The translations under genes and the position numbers were made by a program. A DNA stretch of 64,000 nt from Flavobacterium sp. 245 (lineage in GTDB: Bacteria; Bacteroidota; Bacteroidia; Flavobacteriales; Flavobacteriaceae): the NCBI RefSeq assembly GCF_004362055.1, contig NZ_SNXB01000007.1:186001-250000 (forward strand), written 5' to 3'. Positions 19,701 to 27,222 of this stretch are shown here, in pieces (the first letter of the stretch is position 1; each line of letters opens with the position of its first letter). The notes under the pieces were generated by a model, which was not told the origin of the DNA, did not search any database, and saw only the letters and a list, made by a program, of their open reading frames with translations.

Positions 19701-19861
19701 GTTCCCTGTTTTGTTCCTTTAACAAGTACATTTGCTCCTGGTATAGGCAGTCCTGCCGCATCAGTGATTGTACCTTTAACCACTTTGTTCTGCGCATAAC
19801 CTGCTGTCTGCAACAGCGCAAACATGACCAAAATCAGCAAAAGACTAAATTTGTTTTTCAT
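16706..19861 (-). CDS. SusC/RagA-family TonB-dependent outer-membrane transporter 2
   Basis: 1051 residues with signal peptide (GYAQ), carboxypeptidase-regulatory-like domain (KGTITDAAGLPIPGANV), a NEIVVVGYGTAKKSDVTGS segment before the plug, plug motifs TVRIRGNRSLTASNDPLYVVDGVP and DILKDASATAIYGSRGANGVI, and a C-terminal barrel ending MGVEVGF. It pairs with the SusD gene 41 bp downstream. Barrel loops differ much more from SusC1 than the N-terminus does, as expected for duplicated transporters with separate ligands. Expression is predicted from the tandem-decamer promoter at 19895-19940. Confidence 0.97.
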   Translation of the reverse strand: MKNKFSLLLILVMFALLQTAGYAQNKVVKGTITDAAGLPIPGANVLVKGTKQGTSTDFDGRYSISANPGQVLVFSSTGSKTVEKTVGTSSEINVKLVEEVSQLNEIVVVGYGTAKKSDVTGSVSSINAQQLMNRPVSSATEALQGKIAGVDITTNERPGSLGTVRIRGNRSLTASNDPLYVVDGVPLMSASAIETLNPRDIESMDILKDASATAIYGSRGANGVIIVTTKQGKAGRFTLNYAGTVTTSEIVDRSPSMSASDFITFRRWAAYNLDPTKYANPATPTLANDKLIFDSALDGQTSRDNVLKGWSSGTFDASKVTNTDWTDYVTQGGVSTEHVISASGGSEKVNTYGSVGYLDNQGTQKGQWYKRYTAKLTSNITPVDWFKMTASFNVSWSEQDYGMSTLSARSGTSPDAIYGSAKQIYNIAVPYDANGNLIINPGGESGVYTIMDEWNKSTQQSQTMRVLANFSANLDFGKMSKSLEGLTYKLNFGPDFRHWREGVYIDGTSSLKVNSNGSAGVNYARLQNRRDFSWTVDNIINYDRTFAAKHKVGVTLLQTASSWNIENSAMSANNIPKPSFLWNAMGSVDATNASNNARMSSGLTERAISSYMARANYGYDNRYLLTVSGRWDGVTQLSEGHKWDFFPSAALAWRINNEEFLKNVDWVKNLKLRLGVGTSGNSSVNPYGTLGNISQIFLPFNGMSNVIGFTTNEPYYTDSQAGMPNKSLGWEKTTQYNLGVDFSFLNNRISGTIDAYKSNTNDLLLRVDIPPVSGYPYIVSNIGETKNHGVEVTLNLIPIQTASGFTWETNLNGAWQKDQIVGLANGKQDMVGNSWFIGESIAVRYGYDTEGLWQNTPEDLAEMAKWNANGYKFTPGNVRPKDQNGDYRMDGTDRTVIGNSNPNWTMGWNNNFTYKGFDLGINLYGRTGYTASLGGEALTAHANQRETDYWTPDNTDAEFQKPILGQATSGSADPFSGLLGFQKASFVKIRNISLGYNLSKDVANKVGLANMKFYVQAVNPGSIYQSLDWYDFDTEKTYFNRSFVMGVEVGF

Positions 19862-19894
19862 AAAAGTTAAATTTGGTTAATTAATTAGTTTATC

Positions 19895-19940
19895 CAAATT
19901 TATTTAGAACAAGGGGGCACAGCATCCTGTAGTATCCTGT
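19895..19940 (-). promoter_or_regulatory. tandem-decamer promoter module for susC2
   Basis: ACAGG at 19940-19936 and 19930-19926, then 23 bp, then TAAATTTG at 19902-19895 on the minus strand. The distance from the box to the ATG is within one base of that at susC1. Confidence 0.8.
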
Positions 19941-20163
19941 TAACATTCAGGTTCTTATAAAAAAAATTATGTTTTTTTTAACTCAAAAACGCCTCAACTG
20001 CCTGATTTACAAGGCTGAATAAGTGTGTAATCTACAAATATATTATCTGAAATTTTCTTCAATATTTTTTTTGCATTTGATAGTAATTTAAAGTCAAAAA
20101 TGCGAATTGAGAAAAAAATACCACAAATTATTACTCTTTTGATTTTTAATAAAATGATATAAA

Positions 20164-20209
20164 ACAGGACGCCACAGGATAGCAAATTAAGTTTCTACTA
20201 ATACTTTTA
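20164..20209 (+). promoter_or_regulatory. tandem-decamer promoter module for the plus-strand GH106 operon
   Basis: ACAGG at 20164-20168 and 20174-20178, then 23 bp, then TACTTTTA at 20202-20209 (TAnnTTTG with a final A). The leader to the ATG at 20310 is roughly 95 nt. It is the only copy on the plus strand, and the layout is conserved in the orientation of the gene. Confidence 0.75.
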
Positions 20210-20309
20210 CCTTATTACAACCAGTAAAAAAGTTACTATTATATGATTCTATAGTTATTTGAAGTAAGTAATTTAGTAACCCATTTATAAAACTATTGAA
20301 CCTTAAGTA

Positions 20310-23108
20310 ATGAAAATAACCAAAACAAACTGCCTTTTTATTTTGTCCCTATGCTGGATTTTAAGTTCATCAGCCCAGGAAAAAAATTCGCCTTGGCCAA
20401 AATCTACGAATATAAATCAGCCATGGGCGCGCTGGTGGTGGATGGGAAGCGCAGTCGATAAGCCAAACTTAAAAAGAAGCCTTACAGATTTTCATAATGC
20501 AGGAATTGGCGGTGTAGAAATTACTCCTATATATGGTGTTAAAGGAGAAGAAAATAATTTCATTGATTATCTTTCTCCTAAATGGATGGAAATGCTGGAC
20601 TACACCATTCATGTTGCCGACAGCCTTCATATGCAGGTTGACATGGTTTTAGGAACAGGATGGCCATACGGAGGATCACACGTTACAGTACAAAATGCTG
20701 CCACAAAACTGATTATTGAAAAATATGAGCTGAAAAAAGACGAAACATTTGACCGAAATATTACTGTTGAAAATAAGAAAGAAAAAAATCCAGCGGATCT
20801 GTTATATGTAGTTGCTTATGGAAAAGACGGTTCGTACATCAATTTAACAGATCAGTTAAAAAAGAATCAGACGAAAATTAAAGACAAAGGTATTGACGGA
20901 AAATCTATTTCAATTCCAGGTCAGACAGAACCAAATAAATTAAAATGGAAAGCAAAAAAAACAGATTATACTTTGTATGCTGTTTTTAGCGGAAAAACAG
21001 GACAGCAAGTAAAAAGAGCGGCGCCTGGCGGAAGCGGTTTTACTTTAGACCATTATTCTGAGGAGGCATTAAATGCTTATGTGGTTCCGTTTAATAATGC
21101 TTTTAAAGGGCGAGAAGGAAAAATAAGAGCCATTTTTAATGATAGTTATGAAGTTTACGGAACCGATTTTACGCCTAAATTTTTCGAAGAATTTCAAAAA
21201 CTTCGTGGTTATGATTTAAAAAAAGAATTGCCTTTATTATTAAATGAAACCGACAGTGAAATTGGCAACCGCATTAGAAGTGATTACAGACAAACTATCG
21301 GCGATTTATTACTGAATAAATTTGACAAGCCGTGGACGCAATGGGCAAATTCAAAAAACTTTAAAACAAAACTTCAGGCGCATGGATCACCGGGAAATCT
21401 GATTGATTTATACGCTGCTGCAGATATTCCAGAATGTGAGACTTTTGGTTCTATGCCATTTGACATTCCAGGATTTAGAAGAGAAAAAGAAGACATTCGT
21501 GCAGGCGATGCTGATCCGGTTATGCTTAAATTTTCATCATCGGCTGCGCATATTTCTGGGAAAAATCTAGTTTCTTCTGAGACTTTTACTTGGCTTAGAG
21601 AACACTTTAAAGCTGCTTTATCGCAATGTAAACCAGAAGCTGAAGATTTAATGCTGAGTGGCATCAATCATATTTTTCTGCATGGTTCTACCTATTCGCC
21701 AGAAAGAGCTGCTTGGCCGGGATGGCAATTTTACGCATCAGTAAATTTCAACGCCAATAACAGTATTTGGGAAGATGCTCCTTCTCTATTCTCTTATATT
21801 TCAAATTGTCAGTCAATGTTACAGCAAGGTAAATCAGATAATGAAATCCTGCTTTATTGGCCAATTTTTGATACTTGGGACAAATACCAAAAAGGAACTT
21901 TGTTTTTTGAATTCAAAATACATTCACTTCAAGAATGGCTTCATCCAACTTCTTTCTATAATTCGACTAAAAACTTAATGAATAAAGGCTATGGCGTAGA
22001 TTTTATCTCTGATAATTTCATTGCTGAAGCTAAAGTTGTTGACGGACAAATTAAGCTTTCGGGGACAACTTTTAAAGCTTTAGTAATTCCGCCAGTAAAG
22101 AAAATGCCACTTGCTACCTTACAAAAGCTGATTGAATTGAAAAAAGCGGGAGCAAATATCATTTTTGAAAGCCTTCCAGAATCTGTTCCTGGTTTTAATG
22201 ATTATAAAAAACAAGAACAGGAACTTCAGAATCTTTTAACTGCAAACAGCGAAATTGTAAAACCAGCTTCTGACATATTCTCGACTTTAGAAAGCGCGCA
22301 GATATATCCGGAAACACTTGTAAATACAGGTTTAAAATTTACAAGAAGAACTGTTGACGGCGAAAAAATCTACTATTTAGTGAATCACACATCTAAAACT
22401 ATTGATGATTTTATTCCGATCCAAGCTGGAAATAAAGAAGTTGTGATTTTAAATCCACTAACCAGAGAATTTGGAAATGCAATTGTAAAAAAATCGGCCA
22501 ACACAACATTGGTTAAAATTAAAATAGCGCCTGGAGAATCTTATTTTTTAAAGACCGAAAATACAGCTTCGCAGAAAAAATGGAATTATTATGAAGCAAT
22601 TGCAGATGCAATTCCGTTAAAAGGAAACTGGAAAATTAATTTCGACAAAGGCGGACCTCAATTACCTCTAAGCGCGACTATTTCAAATTTAGAATCTTGG
22701 ACAAAATTAAGTCCAGAAGCCGAAGCGTTTTCGGGATCAGCAACTTATACATTAGAGTTTAACAATCCGAATGCTAAGACGGAAAATTGGGCTTTAAACT
22801 TGGGAGATGTCCGCGAAAGCGGAAAAGTCTGGTTAAACGGGGAATTTATTGGCACTGCATGGTCGGTTCCTTATCAATTAAATATCGGAAAATTAAAATC
22901 AGGGAAAAATATCTTGAAAATTCAGGTTACCAATCTTTCTGCAAACCGAATTCGAGACAAAGAATTAAAAGGCGAAGAATGGAAAATTTTCTATGAAATT
23001 AATATGGTTGACAAAGATTATAAAAAATTTGATGCCACAAAATGGGCTCCAATGCCTTCTGGACTTTTAGGTCCCGTAACAATTACACCATTAAAACAGC
23101 AAAACTAA
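20310..23108 (+). CDS. GH106-type alpha-L-rhamnosidase (second of two)
   Basis: 932 residues with a Sec signal ending SSSAQ (residue 23). N-terminal PWARWWWMGSAVDKPNLKRSL leads into a barrel with GVEITPIYGVKG, DMVLGTGWPYGG, FNDSYEVYGTDFTPKF and FLHGSTYSP. The C-terminus is a GH2-like beta-sandwich (GDVRESGKVWLNGEFIGTAW, LKIQVTNLSANRIRD). This is the pattern of GH106-like proteins, which cleave alpha-L-rhamnosides from rhamnogalacturonans. It heads a four-gene operon (24 bp to the next start) with its own tandem-decamer promoter. Specificity compared with the enzyme at 1315 cannot be told from sequence. Confidence 0.85.
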   Translation: MKITKTNCLFILSLCWILSSSAQEKNSPWPKSTNINQPWARWWWMGSAVDKPNLKRSLTDFHNAGIGGVEITPIYGVKGEENNFIDYLSPKWMEMLDYTIHVADSLHMQVDMVLGTGWPYGGSHVTVQNAATKLIIEKYELKKDETFDRNITVENKKEKNPADLLYVVAYGKDGSYINLTDQLKKNQTKIKDKGIDGKSISIPGQTEPNKLKWKAKKTDYTLYAVFSGKTGQQVKRAAPGGSGFTLDHYSEEALNAYVVPFNNAFKGREGKIRAIFNDSYEVYGTDFTPKFFEEFQKLRGYDLKKELPLLLNETDSEIGNRIRSDYRQTIGDLLLNKFDKPWTQWANSKNFKTKLQAHGSPGNLIDLYAAADIPECETFGSMPFDIPGFRREKEDIRAGDADPVMLKFSSSAAHISGKNLVSSETFTWLREHFKAALSQCKPEAEDLMLSGINHIFLHGSTYSPERAAWPGWQFYASVNFNANNSIWEDAPSLFSYISNCQSMLQQGKSDNEILLYWPIFDTWDKYQKGTLFFEFKIHSLQEWLHPTSFYNSTKNLMNKGYGVDFISDNFIAEAKVVDGQIKLSGTTFKALVIPPVKKMPLATLQKLIELKKAGANIIFESLPESVPGFNDYKKQEQELQNLLTANSEIVKPASDIFSTLESAQIYPETLVNTGLKFTRRTVDGEKIYYLVNHTSKTIDDFIPIQAGNKEVVILNPLTREFGNAIVKKSANTTLVKIKIAPGESYFLKTENTASQKKWNYYEAIADAIPLKGNWKINFDKGGPQLPLSATISNLESWTKLSPEAEAFSGSATYTLEFNNPNAKTENWALNLGDVRESGKVWLNGEFIGTAWSVPYQLNIGKLKSGKNILKIQVTNLSANRIRDKELKGEEWKIFYEINMVDKDYKKFDATKWAPMPSGLLGPVTITPLKQQN

Positions 23109-23131
23109 CTATTAACTAAGGAATACAAAAA

Positions 23132-24256
23132 ATGAAAAAATTAGCTTTATTCTTCTCAATATGCTTTTTGTATACGTGTACAATAAGCGCGCAACAGCCA
23201 TTTGATAAAAAATTAGTTCTAAAACAAATGATTTTAGCCAATGATTATTTTATGCAAAAATGGCCAGAAACAGGAAAAACAATTATTACCAATAAAGAAC
23301 GCCCGAGCAACATTTGGACACGAGGTGTGTATTATGAAGGATTGATGGCGCTTCACGAAATTTTCCCAAAAGAAGCTTATTATGATTATGCTTATTCATG
23401 GTCCGAATTTCACAAATGGGGCTTCAATGGAGGAAACACAACTCGTAATGCAGATAATTACTGTGCTGCACAAACCTACATTGATTTGTACAATTTGGAG
23501 CCAGAGGCTAAAAAATTAAAAAACACAAAAGCAAACATCAATATGCTTTTAAATACGCCTCAATTAGACGATTGGTCTTGGATTGACGCTATTCAAATGG
23601 GAATGCCTGTTTTTGCAAAAATGGGAGTTCTTGAAAAAGACAACCGCTATTTTGAAAAAATGTATCAAATGTACATGTACTCAAGAAACAAACACGGCGA
23701 TAACGGATTATTTAACCCAAAAGACGGTTTATGGTGGCGTGATGCCGATTTTGATCCTCCATATAAAGAGCCAAATGGTGAAGATTGTTATTGGAGCCGT
23801 GGAAATGGCTGGGTAATTGGTGCCTTAGCAAAAGTGCTTACCATTATTCCTGAAAACGCTCCGCACAGAGAGCAATATGTGAAAGATTTAAAAGCTATGG
23901 CGGCCGCTTTATTGCCAATTCAGAGACCTGACGGATTCTGGAATGTAAGTTTACATGATCCAACAAATTTTGGCGAAAAAGAAACCTCTGGAACTGCTTT
24001 ATTCGTTTACGGAATGGCATACGGAATCAACAGTGGTATTTTGAAAAAAGAAACCTATTTGCCAGCAGTTCAAAAAGCATGGAACGCAATGACTACAGAA
24101 AGTTTGCATAGTAACGGATTTTTAGGATTTTTACAATCAACTGGAAAAGAACCTAAAGATGGTCAGCCTTTATCTTATGATAAAATTCCTGATTTTGAAG
24201 ATTATGGCTTAGGATGTTTTTTACTGGCTGGCTCTGAAATCTATAAAATGAAATAA
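23132..24256 (+). CDS. GH105 unsaturated rhamnogalacturonyl hydrolase
   Basis: 374 residues, signal peptide ending ISAQ (residue 21), full length for GH105. Blocks seen are WTRGVYYEGLMALHEIF, DDWSWIDAIQMGMPVF (with the Asp region used as catalytic acid in this family) and WSRGNGWVIGALAKVL, followed by RPDGFWNVSLHDP. The enzyme would hydrate the unsaturated galacturonyl end left by a rhamnogalacturonan lyase. Its stop codon overlaps the start of the GH2 gene by one base (TAATG), so coupled translation is likely. Three GH105 genes occur in the window, and each may take a different lyase product. Confidence 0.93.
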   Translation: MKKLALFFSICFLYTCTISAQQPFDKKLVLKQMILANDYFMQKWPETGKTIITNKERPSNIWTRGVYYEGLMALHEIFPKEAYYDYAYSWSEFHKWGFNGGNTTRNADNYCAAQTYIDLYNLEPEAKKLKNTKANINMLLNTPQLDDWSWIDAIQMGMPVFAKMGVLEKDNRYFEKMYQMYMYSRNKHGDNGLFNPKDGLWWRDADFDPPYKEPNGEDCYWSRGNGWVIGALAKVLTIIPENAPHREQYVKDLKAMAAALLPIQRPDGFWNVSLHDPTNFGEKETSGTALFVYGMAYGINSGILKKETYLPAVQKAWNAMTTESLHSNGFLGFLQSTGKEPKDGQPLSYDKIPDFEDYGLGCFLLAGSEIYKMK

Positions 24257-27222
24257 TGAAAAAAATACTCTTATTTCTTGTTTTAATTCTTTTTAAAACT
24301 ACGATATTTTCTCAGGAATTTAAGAGAGAAAAATACAACTTCAATTCCGATTGGAAACTAAAAACAGGAGACTCTAAAAATGCAGAGTCTCTTGATTTTA
24401 ATGATAATTCGTGGAAAAAAATTACGCTTCCGCACGCCTACAATCAGGAAGAAGCTTTTGAGAAAGATATTGAACATCTTACAACGGGAATTGTCTGGTA
24501 TCGAAAAAAGTTTAAACTTCCCAAAGGAATCAAAGACCAAAAAATTTTCCTAGAATTTGAAGGAATTCGCCAAGCCGGGATCATCTACATCAACGGTCAG
24601 AAAGTTGGAATGCATGAAAATGGCGTAATGGCTTTTGGTTTTGATATTTCAAATTTAATTAAGCCTTTTCCACAAGAAAATATTGTTGCGCTACGAATTG
24701 ATAATGACTGGAAATACAAAGAACAAGCAACTGGCGCATCTTATCAATGGAATAACATTAATTTTAATGCAAATTATGGCGGCATTCCAAAAAATGTCTT
24801 TCTACATATTACCAGCAAATTATATCAGACACTTCCACTCTATTCTAATCTAAAAACTACAGGAATTTATATTTATCCTTCAAAAATTGATATTCAGTCC
24901 GAAAGTGCCGTTATTAATGCTGAAACAGAAATCCGCAACGAATTTGAATCGGCAAAAACAATCGAATATAATGTAGTTGTTGAAGATTTAGAAGGTAAAA
25001 AAGTAGCTTCATTTTCAGGTGAAAAAACAACAATTTATCCAAATGAAACGAAGACTTTAAAAGCTAATTCTCTACTTAATAATTTACATTTTTGGAGTTG
25101 GGGATATGGTTATTTATACACCGTAAAAACCATTTTAAAAATTGACGGAAAAATCGTTGATGAAGTTTCAACTAAAACCGGTTTTAGAAAAACAGCTTTC
25201 GCCGAAGGTCAGTTTTGGCTCAATGATAGAGTTTTACAAGTAAAAGGTTATGCACAAAGAACCAGCAATGAATGGCCTGCAATTGGGATGTCAGTTCCTG
25301 CATGGCTAAGTGACTTTAGCAATAAATTAATTGTTGAAGGAAATGGAAATTTAGTTCGATGGATGCATGTTACGCCTTGGAAACAAGATATCGAATCTTG
25401 TGATCGAGTTGGATTATTGCAAGCAATGCCAGCCGGCGACGCCGAAAAAGATGCTCAGGGAGATACTTGGAAACAACGCGTAAATTTAATGCGCGATGCC
25501 ATTATTTATAATCGAAATAATCCGAGTATTATTTTTTATGAAAGCGGCAACGAATCGATCAGCGAAGCACATATGCACGAAATGAAAAGCCTAAGAGATA
25601 CTTATGATCCTTTTGGCGGACGCGCTATTGGTTCCCGTGAAATGCTGGACAGCCAAGAAGCAGAATATGGTGGAGAAATGCTTTACATTAATAAAAGTGC
25701 AAGAAAACCATTATGGGCTACTGAATATTCAAGAGACGAGGGCATGCGCAAATATTGGGACGAGTTTTCACCGCCATTTCATAAAGAAGGCGACGGACCT
25801 TTATATCGCGGAAATCCAGCAACAGATTACAATCATAATCAAGACCGACACGCTATTGAAAATATTGTACGCTGGTACGATTATTACAAAGAAAGACCCG
25901 GAACTGGAAAACGAGTTAATTCTGGCGGTGTAAACATTATTTTTTCTGATTCCAATACGCATCATCGAGGCGAATCGAATTATAGAACGAGCGGTGAAGT
26001 TGATGCTATGCGTATTCCAAAAGATGGCTATTGGGCGCATCAAGTTATTTGGGATGGCTGGGTCGATATCGAGAAACAACGCACGCACATTATGGGGCAT
26101 TGGAATTACACTGATACCATTGTTAAAAATATCTACGTAGTTTCTACAGCACCGAAAGTGGAGCTTTTTGTAAACGGAATTTCTCAAGGTTTTGGAAAAA
26201 GAAGCAGTGATTTTTTATTCACTTTTGAAAATATAAAATGGAAATCGGGAACAATAAAAGCCATTGGCTATGATGAAAATGGAAGCATTTCAAGTCAAGA
26301 CGAAAAAATAACTACAAGCGCACCATCTCAAATCAAATTAAAATTAATTGCTCAGCCAAAAGGAATACTTGCCGATGGCGCTGATACTGCCTTAATTGAA
26401 GTTGAAGTACTTGATAAAGACGGAAATCGCTGTCCGGTAAGTAATAATATGATTTCGTTTTCTATGAGCGGTCCAGCAACTTGGCTTGGCGGTATTGCTC
26501 AGGGTCCAAAAAATTATATTCTTTCTAAAGAAATTCCAGTTGAAAATGGTGTTAACCGAGTTTTAATCCAGTCATTGGCGAAAGCCGGAAAAGTAACGAT
26601 TTCGGCACACTCAAATGGTTTAAAATCGGCGGCATTGTCCTTTGAAACTAAAATTGTAAATTCTGTAAATGGTCTTTCAGAAGAATTGCCGGGGAAAGAT
26701 CTGCCTTCAAATTTAGAACGCGGACCAACTCCAAAAACACCATCTTATACACAAAAAAGAATTCCTATAAACATCTTAAATGCCGTTTCACCATCAAACA
26801 GCAATGATACCTACAAAAGTTATGACGACAACGAATTAACCGAGTGGAGAAATGATGGAAACATTGCTACTGGAGCTATAACTTACACGCTTGCAAAACC
26901 ATCAATAATTAATGAAGCTGTCATAAAATTTACAGGCTGGAGAACAAAAATTTACCCAATCCGAATTTTAGCGGACGGAAAAGAAGTTTTTAAAGGAAAT
27001 ACAACTCAAAGTTTAGGCTATATCACTATACCGATGGAACCCGTTTTAGCCGAAAAAATCACAATTGAATTAATTGGTGCCAATACTGAAAAAGATGGAT
27101 TTTCAAAAATTGTTGAAGTAGATCCAACAAAAGAATTAGATTTATATAAAGATAAAACATCGGTTGATGCGGCCGGTCAATTGCGCATTGTTGAAATAGA
27201 ATTTTATGAAAAAATCAAATAA
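24256..27222 (+). CDS. GH2-family glycosidase (probable beta-galactosidase)
   Basis: 988 residues, Sec signal to about residue 19. Order: GH2 sugar-binding sandwich (residues 25-190), immunoglobulin-like domain (200-310) and TIM barrel (311-600). In the barrel YESGNES gives the probable acid/base Glu433, and LWATEYSRDEG gives the probable nucleophile Glu490. Then come a DUF4982-like domain (APKVELFVNGISQG), an Ig-like region (ILADGADTALIEVEV) and a C-terminal discoidin-like module with YDDNELTEWRNDG. GH2 enzymes of this shape are mostly beta-galactosidases, which would fit removal of galactan side chains of rhamnogalacturonan I. Beta-glucuronidase or other activity is possible. It is translationally coupled to the GH105 gene. 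Confidence 0.85.
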   Translation: MKKILLFLVLILFKTTIFSQEFKREKYNFNSDWKLKTGDSKNAESLDFNDNSWKKITLPHAYNQEEAFEKDIEHLTTGIVWYRKKFKLPKGIKDQKIFLEFEGIRQAGIIYINGQKVGMHENGVMAFGFDISNLIKPFPQENIVALRIDNDWKYKEQATGASYQWNNINFNANYGGIPKNVFLHITSKLYQTLPLYSNLKTTGIYIYPSKIDIQSESAVINAETEIRNEFESAKTIEYNVVVEDLEGKKVASFSGEKTTIYPNETKTLKANSLLNNLHFWSWGYGYLYTVKTILKIDGKIVDEVSTKTGFRKTAFAEGQFWLNDRVLQVKGYAQRTSNEWPAIGMSVPAWLSDFSNKLIVEGNGNLVRWMHVTPWKQDIESCDRVGLLQAMPAGDAEKDAQGDTWKQRVNLMRDAIIYNRNNPSIIFYESGNESISEAHMHEMKSLRDTYDPFGGRAIGSREMLDSQEAEYGGEMLYINKSARKPLWATEYSRDEGMRKYWDEFSPPFHKEGDGPLYRGNPATDYNHNQDRHAIENIVRWYDYYKERPGTGKRVNSGGVNIIFSDSNTHHRGESNYRTSGEVDAMRIPKDGYWAHQVIWDGWVDIEKQRTHIMGHWNYTDTIVKNIYVVSTAPKVELFVNGISQGFGKRSSDFLFTFENIKWKSGTIKAIGYDENGSISSQDEKITTSAPSQIKLKLIAQPKGILADGADTALIEVEVLDKDGNRCPVSNNMISFSMSGPATWLGGIAQGPKNYILSKEIPVENGVNRVLIQSLAKAGKVTISAHSNGLKSAALSFETKIVNSVNGLSEELPGKDLPSNLERGPTPKTPSYTQKRIPINILNAVSPSNSNDTYKSYDDNELTEWRNDGNIATGAITYTLAKPSIINEAVIKFTGWRTKIYPIRILADGKEVFKGNTTQSLGYITIPMEPVLAEKITIELIGANTEKDGFSKIVEVDPTKELDLYKDKTSVDAAGQLRIVEIEFYEKIK

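Larger units (their letters stand above)
19862..20309. other. 448-bp divergent regulatory region between susC2 and the plus-strand GH106 operon
   Basis: It contains two tandem-decamer promoter modules pointing outwards (19895-19940 minus, 20164-20209 plus), separated by about 220 bp of AT-rich sequence. A 63-codon minus frame within it has no recognisable features and crosses the plus-strand operator, so I do not call it. Confidence 0.7.

Noticed and set aside
19994..20185. 63-codon minus-strand reading frame in the divergent promoter region
   Set aside because: No ribosome-binding site or family features, and it crosses the operator at 20164-20178.
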